In this document: in pieces, positions 1 through 6,999 of the stretch
Position numbering within the stretch: position 1 is the stretch's first letter
How the letters are laid out: the number at the start of each line of letters is the position of its first letter
Assembly (NCBI GenBank): GCA_017385345.1
Contig: JAFNRY010000317.1
Span: 1 to 14,762, forward strand
Direction: 5' to 3'
Length of the DNA stretch: 14,762 bases
Source of the DNA: Kiritimatiellia bacterium
Lineage (GTDB): Bacteria > Verrucomicrobiota > Kiritimatiellia > RFP12 > UBA1067
Made by a program: the position numbers and the translations under genes
The notes under the pieces: model-generated
The model's database searches: none
Told to the model about the DNA's origin: nothing
Seen by the model: the letters and a program-made list of their open reading frames with translations, nothing else

Positions 1-525
1 AGCGAAGCGGAGATTGGGAAACCTCTCCGGGCCGCCAGCGAGCGAATGCAGAAGCGAAACGTAGCGGCGGACGAACGCGGGCCGCGGCGCGTCTCCCTCG
101 CCGGGTTCCCCCTCGCGCGCGCGATATACGGCGGAAGACGAGGCGATCGCCGCCTCTACGTCGCGCAATCCGTCGGCGTAGCCCACCGGCACGGCGTCCC
201 TGCGGGAGACCTTGATGCCGTTGTCCCCCGGCGGATTGTGCGAAGCCGTCACCATGGCGGAGGCGTCGTAGCCGTCCATCGCGGTAAAGGCGTAAACCAT
301 GGGGGTCGTGCAAAGTCCTATGAAATCGACGTGCGCCCCGGCGTCGCGGAGGCCATCGCAAAGGGCCCGCGCCACGGCGCCTCCCGTGGTTCTGCAATCG
401 CGCCCCACGAGCCAGCGGCCGCCCGAAACGGCGCCCGGCAGCGCAAGACCTACGCGGTACACGGTATCGAGGCCGAAGTCGGCCCCGAAAACGCCGCGCA
501 TGTCGTATGCCTTGAAAAAACCCAT
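1..525 (-). CDS. Phosphomannomutase/phosphoglucomutase, N-terminal part (C-terminus outside window)
   Basis: The reading frame is open from an ATG at 525 down to base 1, giving 175 residues and no stop. The start FFKAYDMRG resembles the IFKAYDIRG that opens the bacterial PMM/PGM (ManB/AlgC) family. Residues 93-98 read TASHNP, the phosphoserine loop, with Ser95 as the expected phosphorylated catalytic residue. Family members interconvert hexose 6-phosphates and 1-phosphates in the cytoplasm, feeding GDP-mannose, UDP-glucose and cell-surface polysaccharide synthesis. Only domain 1 and the start of domain 2 are present; the metal-binding DGDxDR loop and the C-terminal domain lie beyond the edge, so mannose versus glucose preference cannot be judged. 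No strong Shine-Dalgarno precedes the ATG. It lies 22 nt after the nucleosidase gene and is probably the next gene of that transcript. Confidence 0.9.
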   Translation of the reverse strand, partial: MGFFKAYDMRGVFGADFGLDTVYRVGLALPGAVSGGRWLVGRDCRTTGGAVARALCDGLRDAGAHVDFIGLCTTPMVYAFTAMDGYDASAMVTASHNPPGDNGIKVSRRDAVPVGYADGLRDVEAAIASSSAVYRAREGEPGEGDAPRPAFVRRYVSLLHSLAGGPERFPNLRFA

Positions 526-547
526 GACGCCGGAATGCGCCCGGAAA

Positions 548-1186
548 TCAGAAGAAAGGCGCCTCCTTCTCGAGAACGGCGAGGCACCGCTCCATGTTGG
601 CGGCGAACTGCTCCGGCATCGAACCGGATCCGTACACGTCGCTTACGCATTTGTACATTCTGCAAGGGACGCCCGCAACTTCGCACACGTGCGCGATCGC
701 CGCGCCCTCCATGTCGCGAAGCCCCGCGCCGAGAGCGGCGAGAAGCCGCATGTCGTCTTCGGAATCGTTGAAGCGGTCGCCGGTGCCGAGAGTTTTGGCA
801 GGCAGGGCGAGACCGCCCACGGGCGACACCGGTATGTACGGATCCTTCCGGCCGTCGAGCGTCCCCATGGGGGTTCCGTTGACCTTTACAAGGTCGAAGT
901 CGTACTGCACCGCGCGGTCGATGCGGTAGATGTCGCCTACGCGCATGGAACCTTCGAGACCTCCGGCGAGGCCGAAATTGACCATGTCGCCGCCCAGGGA
1001 AAGCGCGAGCTGGGCGGCGGCGGCGGCGTTTCCTTTGCCAACGCCCGACACCACGACCGCCGCCTCTTCGCCGCGCATAGAGCCGCGCACCACGCGCCGC
1101 CCCCACAGACGCTCTTCGCGGGCGCCTTCGAGGTTGCGGATCGCGCAGCGCGCCTCGCTCTCCATCGCTATGACGAAAGTCTTCAC
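548..1186 (-). CDS. 5'-methylthioadenosine/S-adenosylhomocysteine nucleosidase-like protein
   Basis: A 212-residue protein of the purine nucleoside phosphorylase/nucleosidase superfamily, close to the usual MTAN length of about 230. The three catalytic residues of E. coli MTAN (Glu12, Glu174, Asp197) have clear counterparts: Glu11 in AMESEA, Glu160 in DMEGAAIAHVC and Asp183 in CVSDVYG. SGVGKGNAA (47-55) and NFGLAGGL (70-77) match the nucleoside and ribose loops, and TGDRF (135-139) matches SGDAF. Such enzymes hydrolyse MTA and SAH to adenine plus the thioribose compound in cytosolic methionine salvage. The middle segment (about 95-120) differs from classical MTAN, so futalosine hydrolase or another nucleosidase remains possible. 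The start is GTG at 1186, ten bases after the efp stop; an ATG start would lose Glu11's strand, so GTG is preferred. Confidence 0.8.
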   Translation of the reverse strand: MKTFVIAMESEARCAIRNLEGAREERLWGRRVVRGSMRGEEAAVVVSGVGKGNAAAAAQLALSLGGDMVNFGLAGGLEGSMRVGDIYRIDRAVQYDFDLVKVNGTPMGTLDGRKDPYIPVSPVGGLALPAKTLGTGDRFNDSEDDMRLLAALGAGLRDMEGAAIAHVCEVAGVPCRMYKCVSDVYGSGSMPEQFAANMERCLAVLEKEAPFF

Positions 1187-1196
1187 GGAAGGCGCG

Positions 1197-1772
1197 TCAC
1201 TTCGTCGAGGTGCGATCGTTGTACTCGCCGGTCTCGGTGTTGATGCGGATCACGTCGCCTTCGTTGATGAACAGCGGCACCGCGCACACGTAGCCGCCTT
1301 CGACGGTGGCGGGCTTCGTCACCTTTCCGGACGCCGTGTTGCCCTTCACGCCGGGCTCGACCTTCACCACCTTGCGCTCTACGAGCTGCGGCAGATCGAC
1401 GCCGATCACCTTGTCGTTGAAGAAAAGGGCCTTGACTTCCATCTCGTCCATCAGAAAGTACTTCTTGTCCCCCATCACGTCGTAGCTGACGCGGATCTCC
1501 TCGAAGTTGTCGTCCGTGAAGACGAACGCCTGCCCGTCGTCGTAGGAATACGTGACGGACATCTGGATGAGTTCTGGCTTCTCGAACTTGTCGCCGGAGC
1601 GGTAGCTCTTGGACATTCCACCGCCTGTCATCATGTTCCTGAGTTTGCAGTTGTATATCGCCTGGCCCTTGCCCGGCTTCGAGAAGTCGAACTCCGTGAT
1701 TTCCCAGGGTTCTCCGTCGATGAGAAGTTTGACTCCCTTGTGGAGTTCTCCGGCTCCGATGACCTCGCCCAT
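1197..1772 (-). CDS. efp: Elongation factor P (EF-P)
   Basis: A full-length 191-residue EF-P. It binds ribosomes stalled at polyproline stretches, between the P and E sites, and stimulates peptide bond formation. The N-terminal KOW-like domain carries the loop KPGKGQA (32-38) with Lys35 at the tip, equivalent to E. coli Lys34, the residue beta-lysylated by EpmA/EpmB. This marks it as a lysine-type EF-P, not the arginine type modified by EarP. The OB domains follow, with the signatures EPGVKGNT and the C-terminal VPLFINEGDVIRINTETGEY. The ATG at 1772 is preceded by GAAAGGCGGAACGA, an acceptable ribosome binding site. It lies 63 nt after the GH127 gene, with no hairpin or convincing promoter in that gap, so co-transcription is likely. 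No epmA or epmB is in view. Confidence 0.96.
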   Translation of the reverse strand: MGEVIGAGELHKGVKLLIDGEPWEITEFDFSKPGKGQAIYNCKLRNMMTGGGMSKSYRSGDKFEKPELIQMSVTYSYDDGQAFVFTDDNFEEIRVSYDVMGDKKYFLMDEMEVKALFFNDKVIGVDLPQLVERKVVKVEPGVKGNTASGKVTKPATVEGGYVCAVPLFINEGDVIRINTETGEYNDRTSTK

Positions 1773-1835
1773 TCGTTCCGCCTTTCTTTTTTTGGTTGGA
1801 AGTTTACTTTGACTACAGTTGCAAATCCGCCGTTC

Positions 1836-3875
1836 TCAGCGCTCAGACGCCGCGCTCAAATCCGGGAAGACGGCCAGGCGCAGGTCCGCCGCGCCATAAG
1901 GCGTAAGCGTGAGCGTTTCGGTTTCGCCGGGCAGAGGCTCCGGCTTCTCGGGCAGATCCGGGGTGCAGCGTCCGCCGTCGCCGAGTTCCCACTTGATGCG
2001 TCGCGCCTTGACCTTTATCTCGACGGGAGAGGTAGCGTCGCCCATCCAGTCGCCGACGGGGGCGCCGGTCTCCACCACCTCGGCCTCGTGAGAAGCGAGA
2101 GCGTAGTTGAACGGCCCGGCCGGGCGGATGTCCCAGCTCTTGAACTCCGGATTGGCGCTCTTTTTGCCGCGCATCTCCGGGTAATCGACATCGTCCGCCT
2201 TGCGCGTTTCGGGGATTCTATACGCGTAGAGCAGAGGCCCGCGGACGACGACCGTGCCCTGACTGCAACTGCGGCCCTCGATTTTGCCGGCCCAATGATT
2301 CACGAAATCGCGAATTACGTAGTGACGGCGCGGCAGCACTTCGAACACCGGTTTCATGGGGAAATCGAGCTCGACGGTGTCGCCGTCGCGGAAAGTCCGC
2401 TTGACGGAGACGAAAGTTCCGGGCTCGCCGGCCGGCGACGCTTCGCCGCCGCACACTTTCACGGTGGCGCCGGTTTTGCACCATCCCGGCACGCGGTACG
2501 TGAACGAGGTTTCGCGAGGCTCCTTCACGCGGAAGCGGAACGTCACCTTCCCGTCGAAGGGATAGTTCGTCTCCTCTTCGATTCTGGCCCATCCGAAATC
2601 GACAGATGACGGCGCGTAGAGCGCCGCGACAGGCGCCTGTGCGGCGTCGCGCATCCACATTCTCGAAACGAAGTTCGGCACTATCCGGGTAATCTGGCCG
2701 ACGCAGCATTCCGTCTCGTGCGTCGGGCGATACTGCGCCCACGGCCTCCCGGGATAGCAAGTATTGTCGTTAGAGCGAGCCGTCACGATGAACTGGTTGA
2801 GGTTGGAGAAATACTGGAGCGAGCGGAAGTCGCCGCGCGCGGCGCCGAACGCCGCGTTGAACACGCACCGCTCCATCTTGTCCGCGTACCCGGCATCGCC
2901 CGTCACCTCGAGGAGATATCCGAGCGCCCACGTGTAGTCCGAAACCGTGCACGTCTCGTGGCCCCAGTACACGCTGTTGCCGCGCGTCTGCTCCGTCGAG
3001 CTCGGGCATCCGTCAGGCAGCATGTGGTCGCGCTCCAGCTTGCGTTCCGCGTTGACGGCCTGATGGAGATATTCTTTGTTGCCCGTCGCGGCATAGAGCA
3101 TGGTCGGGATCTTGAGCTCCTCCGCGTAGCTCGCGCCGTGCATGTAGATCGGCTTGTCGTCGGAGCAGTTGGCCGGCGTGAGGTCGCCGGACCAGTCGAT
3201 CCTCTCCTTCTTGCCGCGCCACGCCTCCTCAGCGAGTTCGATCAGCCTCTTGTCGCCGGTGCGCACGTAGGCCCAGACCATGCCTTCGACGTTGATGGTG
3301 TTGCGCCCGACGGCTATCGTCTTGGCGTCGTACAATTTGAAATATTTTGCGAGCGCGGCCGGGATGCGCGCGTCGCGAGTGGCATCGTACTTGGCCTTCA
3401 TGGCGCGGAAAAACACGGCCAGCGGCCACATTTCGTATCCGTGCTCGATCCTGTGGTGCTTCTTGTCCCAGAGGCAGGGATCTCCGAGAAACCCTTCGGG
3501 AGTCGCGTGTTCGAGCGTCCAGTCCACGCCGCTTTCGCCCTTGCTTATGAGCGCCTTGTCGCCTGTCGCGTAGCCGAGGCGCACAAGGCCGTCGGGGTAG
3601 TACGCCGTCTGCTCGTAGCGCCACCATCCGATGCCATGGGTGCCCATGCGCTGGATCTTGCCGGCCCAGAGACAGGAGTCGTAGGGATAGCTCATGGCCT
3701 CCGGATGGCCCGTGAGGCCGGAAGCCTGGGTCTTAAGCGCGCATTCAAGCCATCCGGACGGACGCGTGGCCGAAAGGAATCCGTCCTCGAAACGGGCGTA
3801 CGGCGCTCGTTCCGCACGAACCGCGCCGATCGCGAGCAGGGCCGCGGCCGCCGCGATGCAAAATTTTCCTGTCAT
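1836..3875 (-). CDS. Secreted GH127/DUF1680-family glycosidase (beta-L-arabinofuranosidase-like)
   Basis: A 679-residue protein starting MTGKFC, with a signal peptide whose hydrophobic core is IAAAAALLAIGA and whose likely cleavage follows VRA at residue 21. The ATG at 3875 is chosen over in-frame ATGs at 3893 and 3953 because it puts the signal peptide at the N-terminus and has AGGAAGAG 4 nt upstream. The body is an alpha/alpha-barrel of the DUF1680 family. In the GH127 enzyme HypBA1 a glutamate and three cysteines bind zinc and one cysteine is the nucleophile; their counterparts here are Glu307 and Cys309 (HETC) and Cys390-Cys391 (ECCVGQ). C-terminal beta domains follow, with YRVPGWC and RGPLLYAY. 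The family releases beta-L-arabinofuranose from plant glycoproteins or pectin, but DUF1680 is functionally broad, so the substrate is uncertain. The usual acid/base glutamate is not clearly placed. It has its own promoter. Confidence 0.85.
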   Translation of the reverse strand: MTGKFCIAAAAALLAIGAVRAERAPYARFEDGFLSATRPSGWLECALKTQASGLTGHPEAMSYPYDSCLWAGKIQRMGTHGIGWWRYEQTAYYPDGLVRLGYATGDKALISKGESGVDWTLEHATPEGFLGDPCLWDKKHHRIEHGYEMWPLAVFFRAMKAKYDATRDARIPAALAKYFKLYDAKTIAVGRNTINVEGMVWAYVRTGDKRLIELAEEAWRGKKERIDWSGDLTPANCSDDKPIYMHGASYAEELKIPTMLYAATGNKEYLHQAVNAERKLERDHMLPDGCPSSTEQTRGNSVYWGHETCTVSDYTWALGYLLEVTGDAGYADKMERCVFNAAFGAARGDFRSLQYFSNLNQFIVTARSNDNTCYPGRPWAQYRPTHETECCVGQITRIVPNFVSRMWMRDAAQAPVAALYAPSSVDFGWARIEEETNYPFDGKVTFRFRVKEPRETSFTYRVPGWCKTGATVKVCGGEASPAGEPGTFVSVKRTFRDGDTVELDFPMKPVFEVLPRRHYVIRDFVNHWAGKIEGRSCSQGTVVVRGPLLYAYRIPETRKADDVDYPEMRGKKSANPEFKSWDIRPAGPFNYALASHEAEVVETGAPVGDWMGDATSPVEIKVKARRIKWELGDGGRCTPDLPEKPEPLPGETETLTLTPYGAADLRLAVFPDLSAASER

Positions 3876-3879
3876 GTCT

Positions 3880-3887
3880 CTCTTCCT
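3880..3887 (-). promoter_or_regulatory. Ribosome binding site of the GH127 gene
   Basis: AGGAAGAG on the minus strand ends 4 nt before the ATG at 3875, with a further GGAAAGG just upstream. It decides the start: the in-frame ATG at 3893 lies upstream of this purine tract, and the ATG at 3953 would overlap the end of nadB and bury the signal peptide. Confidence 0.75.
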
Positions 3888-3918
3888 TTCCATTCTGTGC
3901 GATGGGATGCTGGTCCGC

Positions 3919-3947
3919 ATGATACCATTTTCCGCCGGGTTCCTCAA
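3919..3947 (-). promoter_or_regulatory. Sigma70-type promoter for the GH127-efp-nucleosidase block
   Basis: On the minus strand TTGAGG (3947-3942) is followed by a 17-nt spacer and TATCAT (3924-3919). The three bases before the -10 are TGG, giving an extended -10, TGnTATCAT. Transcription would start near 3912, leaving a leader of about 36 nt with the Shine-Dalgarno in it. The promoter lies in the 78-nt gap after the nadB stop, so the GH127 block can be expressed separately from the etf-nadB block. I see no clear operator repeat around it. This is a motif-based call. Confidence 0.6.
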
Positions 3948-3953
3948 GTGCAT

Positions 3954-5558
3954 TCAAGGTTTGTAGCCGGGCAGCACGGTCTGGCGAGCGGTTTCCGCCT
4001 GACGCGGACAGTCCAGGTTGTAGTGCAGACCGCGGGATTCTCGACGCTTTCTCGCGGAACGCACGATCAGTTCGGCGCAAACCGCAAGATTGCGCAGTTC
4101 AAGCGTGTCCGGGGTGACGAGATAGCGAAAATAATAGTCCCTGATTTCCCGGCGCAGCGTTTTGAGGCGATGCGCCGCCCTTTCCAGACGCTTGTCGGTC
4201 CTTACGATTCCCACGTAGTCCCACATCAGGCGGCGTATCTCGTCCCACATGTGGGCGACGAGCACGGCTTCGTCCTCCGGAACCGCCGAACCAGTCTTCC
4301 ACGACGGAATCGGCGGCGGGCGGCCGCCGGAGAACGTCTCCGGCTTCGGGCCGAGCCTGGCCGCGGCGAGCCTGGCACAGACGAGCGCCTCCATCAGCGA
4401 ATTGGAAGCGAGGCGGTTGGCGCCGTGGAGCCCCGTCGAAGCGCATTCGCCGACCGCCGAAAGCCCCGGTATGGAAGTGCGTCCGTCCGCCGTGGCCTGT
4501 ATGCCGCCACACGTGTAGTGGGCGGCGGGGACCACCGGAATGAGATCCCTGGCCATGTCGATGCCGAATTGCAGGCATTTGCGATAGATGTTGGGGAAGC
4601 GGGCCTCGAGCCAGCGGCGCCCCTTCTTCCTGATGTCAAGATAGACGCAGTCGGCACCGGTGCGCTTCATTTCGCTGTCGATGCTTCTCGCCACGATGTC
4701 ACGCGGCGCGAGCGATCCGCGCGGATCGTACTTGTGCATGAACTCGCGGCCGTGCCTGTCCACGAGCATCGCGCCCTCGCCGCGCACGGCCTCGGATATG
4801 AGAAACCGCTTCGCCTGCGGGTGAAAAAGGCACGTGGGATGGAACTGCATGAACTCCATGTTCTCCACTTTTGCGCCGGCGCGCCACGCGATGGCTATGC
4901 CGTCGCCCGTGGCGGTGTCGGGATTGCAGGTGTAGAGATAAACCTTACCGCAGCCGCCGGTGGCGAGGATCGTATTCGGCGCGCGGATCGCGTAGATGGC
5001 GCCGCTTTCGCGGTCGAGCGCGTAAGCGCCGACGCACCGCGAAACCCCTCCGCCGCGCGAAAGCCCGAGCCTGTCGCTCATCAGCAGATCTATTATGAAA
5101 GTGTTCTCCAAGACGAGAATGTTCTTCTCGCGCCTGATCCGGCGGATCATGGCGGCTTCGCATTTCTCGCCGGTTATGTCTCCCGCGTGGAATATGCGTC
5201 GCGCGGAATGCCCGCCCTCGCGCGTCAGATCCCAGCCGCCGCCCGCCTTCTTTGCGAATCGCACGCCGCAATCGACGAGGTCTTTTATCCCTTCCGGGGC
5301 GTGTTCGCATATTTCATGGACGACGCCAGACTTCCCGAGCCACGCCCCAGCGATCATCGTGTCGCGCGCGTGCCTGTCGAAGGTGTCGCCCGGTTCCGCG
5401 ACGCAGCATATGCCGCCCTGCGCGAAATTGGTGTTGCAGTCTTTCAGTCTCGCCTTGGTCGCAACCGCGACCCTGCCATAGCTGGCCAGATGAAGAGCGC
5501 ACATCAGCCCCGCCATTCCGGAGCCGACCACGAGATAATCGCAATCTACCACTTGCAT
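3954..5558 (-). CDS. nadB: L-aspartate oxidase (quinolinate synthase subunit B)
   Basis: A 534-residue flavoprotein that oxidises L-aspartate to iminoaspartate, which NadA condenses with dihydroxyacetone phosphate to quinolinate in de novo NAD synthesis. The N-terminal FAD motif is GSGMAGL (12-18), followed by TNFAQGGI (43-50) and EGGHSARRIFHAGDITG (114-130). All five residues used for substrate binding and catalysis in E. coli NadB are present: Glu114, His240 (FHPT), Arg286 (APRDIVAR), His347 (PAAHYTCGG) and Arg382 (GANRLASN). The pattern separates it from the succinate dehydrogenase and fumarate reductase flavoproteins of the same superfamily. The ATG at 5558 is preferred over 5627 because the longer version adds a basic tail with no family match. 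The stop of the preceding gene lies in AAAGGGGTGA, which probably serves as the ribosome binding site. nadA and nadC are not in the window. Confidence 0.95.
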   Translation of the reverse strand: MQVVDCDYLVVGSGMAGLMCALHLASYGRVAVATKARLKDCNTNFAQGGICCVAEPGDTFDRHARDTMIAGAWLGKSGVVHEICEHAPEGIKDLVDCGVRFAKKAGGGWDLTREGGHSARRIFHAGDITGEKCEAAMIRRIRREKNILVLENTFIIDLLMSDRLGLSRGGGVSRCVGAYALDRESGAIYAIRAPNTILATGGCGKVYLYTCNPDTATGDGIAIAWRAGAKVENMEFMQFHPTCLFHPQAKRFLISEAVRGEGAMLVDRHGREFMHKYDPRGSLAPRDIVARSIDSEMKRTGADCVYLDIRKKGRRWLEARFPNIYRKCLQFGIDMARDLIPVVPAAHYTCGGIQATADGRTSIPGLSAVGECASTGLHGANRLASNSLMEALVCARLAAARLGPKPETFSGGRPPPIPSWKTGSAVPEDEAVLVAHMWDEIRRLMWDYVGIVRTDKRLERAAHRLKTLRREIRDYYFRYLVTPDTLELRNLAVCAELIVRSARKRRESRGLHYNLDCPRQAETARQTVLPGYKP

Positions 5559-5568
5559 GACCGGATGT

Positions 5569-6975
5569 TCACCCCTTTGCCGCCGATCGTCTGAAGGTTG
5601 CGGAAACGGCCTCTCCGGACGTGCCAAGCGACGTTATCGGACGGACGGCGATGGAGAGTCTTCCGCCCTTCGGCAGCTCCGCGAACGGAATGGAAAGAGA
5701 AGTGACTCCGCCGTCGGGCTCCCGTCCTGCGGGGAGATTGCCGCCGACGGCGAAAACGCTCTTGAGAAGTTTCTTCCCCCTGTCGCCCGCCACCTCCACG
5801 TCGTACGCATAGCAACGCACGCCCGGGGCGCCGTCGGCGAGCGGAATGCCAATTTTCAACGCCGGCGCGGGAGTGTCCGGTGCGCTGATTTCCAGCTTCG
5901 CGCCCTTGCGGAACTGCGGCTTGCCGATGCGCTTCTTCAGCTCCGCTTTCGAAAACGGGTGCTCCGCCCCGTAGCGTCCGAACGGCATGATCCAGTCGGT
6001 GCCGAGGCTTCCTCCCAGCCCGAATTCGCGCCGGGAGATGACAAGCATGTCGCCATAGACGCGGACGAGATACCCCTGCCGCGCGCTGCCGAGGTTTTCC
6101 GCCCCCTCCAGTTTCGCCTTGGCCACGCCCGCGCATTCCCCCTGCCCCCTGCATCCACGCGGTTCGCAGGAAGGAACCTGGATCGCCGGAAACGACGACC
6201 AGAAGTATATGTTGTTCCAGTTTGCGGCGCTATGATGCCAGTGCCCGAAAAAAGCGACGCCTTTCTTGTACGGACGCAGCGCCCGGTTCAGCGCCCCGTG
6301 CGGCCGCACGTGCGAAACGAGAAAAAACGGTTTTTTGCCAGACGACAGACCGCACTCCTTTTCCTTGGCCTTCACGAGACCGGCGAGCTCCATCTCGTCA
6401 ACTCCATGGTGCCGCCCAAAAAAATGATACCCCTTCACCGTCTTGTGCCATACGGGAGAATACGGCTCGCCCCAGATGCGCTCCCAGTTCGCGGCCATAT
6501 CGGAAACGAGCACGCGTTTGGCGCGCTCCCCGGGGTCGGGAAAGGCCTTTGCGACGAAATCGCCGTACCCCGCGCCTTCGACGTCGTGGTTGCCGTTCAC
6601 GAAAAGCTTCTCCACCGCGTGCCCGTCCGGCGCACGATTGTCAGGGAATGTCTTTTGCCAGGCCTCCGCGTGAAAAACCTGCTCCAGCACCTGCCCGCGA
6701 TGAGCCATGTCGCCGCAGTTCACCACCGCATCGACATTCTGGTCCCGAAAATACTCCAACGCCGCCACGAGATACTTGTCCGGCCAGTATTTGCCGCGCC
6801 CCAAGCCGTTCGCGGACGTGCGCAGGTGCGTATCGCTGATCACGCCGAACGAAAGCTCCGGCGCGCCGGGCGGCGTCCATCCGTCCGGCGCGGCGAAAAC
6901 CCGCCAGTCGCCGAACGCGCCCAGCCCGGCGGACGCGAAAAGCCCTTTGAGGAAACTTTTACGGGAGAGATCCAT
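5569..6975 (-). CDS. Secreted calcineurin-like metallophosphoesterase with Tat-like signal
   Basis: A 468-residue protein with the metal-binding blocks of the calcineurin-like phosphoesterase fold in order: D48-x-H50 (ISDTH), G88-D89 (NCGDM), G128-N-H-D131, His222 (VSHVR) and G244-H-W-H247. These bind two metal ions and hydrolyse phosphomono- or diesters. The N-terminus SRKSFLKG followed by a hydrophobic stretch resembles a twin-arginine signal (SRRxFLK) with RK in place of RR; cleavage is likely near VFA/A at residue 28-29. Export and a nonspecific nucleotide or phosphoester substrate are inference. Residues 270-281 hold three cysteines (C-x4-C-x5-C), unusual for the family. A beta-rich C-terminal region (about 350-468) has no motif I recognise. 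It lies 24 nt after the acyl-CoA dehydrogenase gene and 10 nt before nadB, so it is part of that operon. Confidence 0.85.
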   Translation of the reverse strand: MDLSRKSFLKGLFASAGLGAFGDWRVFAAPDGWTPPGAPELSFGVISDTHLRTSANGLGRGKYWPDKYLVAALEYFRDQNVDAVVNCGDMAHRGQVLEQVFHAEAWQKTFPDNRAPDGHAVEKLFVNGNHDVEGAGYGDFVAKAFPDPGERAKRVLVSDMAANWERIWGEPYSPVWHKTVKGYHFFGRHHGVDEMELAGLVKAKEKECGLSSGKKPFFLVSHVRPHGALNRALRPYKKGVAFFGHWHHSAANWNNIYFWSSFPAIQVPSCEPRGCRGQGECAGVAKAKLEGAENLGSARQGYLVRVYGDMLVISRREFGLGGSLGTDWIMPFGRYGAEHPFSKAELKKRIGKPQFRKGAKLEISAPDTPAPALKIGIPLADGAPGVRCYAYDVEVAGDRGKKLLKSVFAVGGNLPAGREPDGGVTSLSIPFAELPKGGRLSIAVRPITSLGTSGEAVSATFRRSAAKG

Positions 6976-6999
6976 TTCCCGCCCTTGTCCGTCCCTTCC

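Noticed and set aside
138..1197. Possible overlapping gene on the plus strand across the mutase and nucleosidase genes
   Set aside because: The minus-strand proteins carry intact catalytic motifs through the whole stretch; the plus-strand translation has none.
930..2609. Long open plus-strand frames, here and at 2718-5594, 5557-8760, 9054-10688, 11045-12694 and 12403-13749
   Set aside because: They lie opposite well-supported minus-strand genes, give low-complexity Arg/His/Ala-rich proteins without family motifs, and arise from codon bias in GC-rich DNA.
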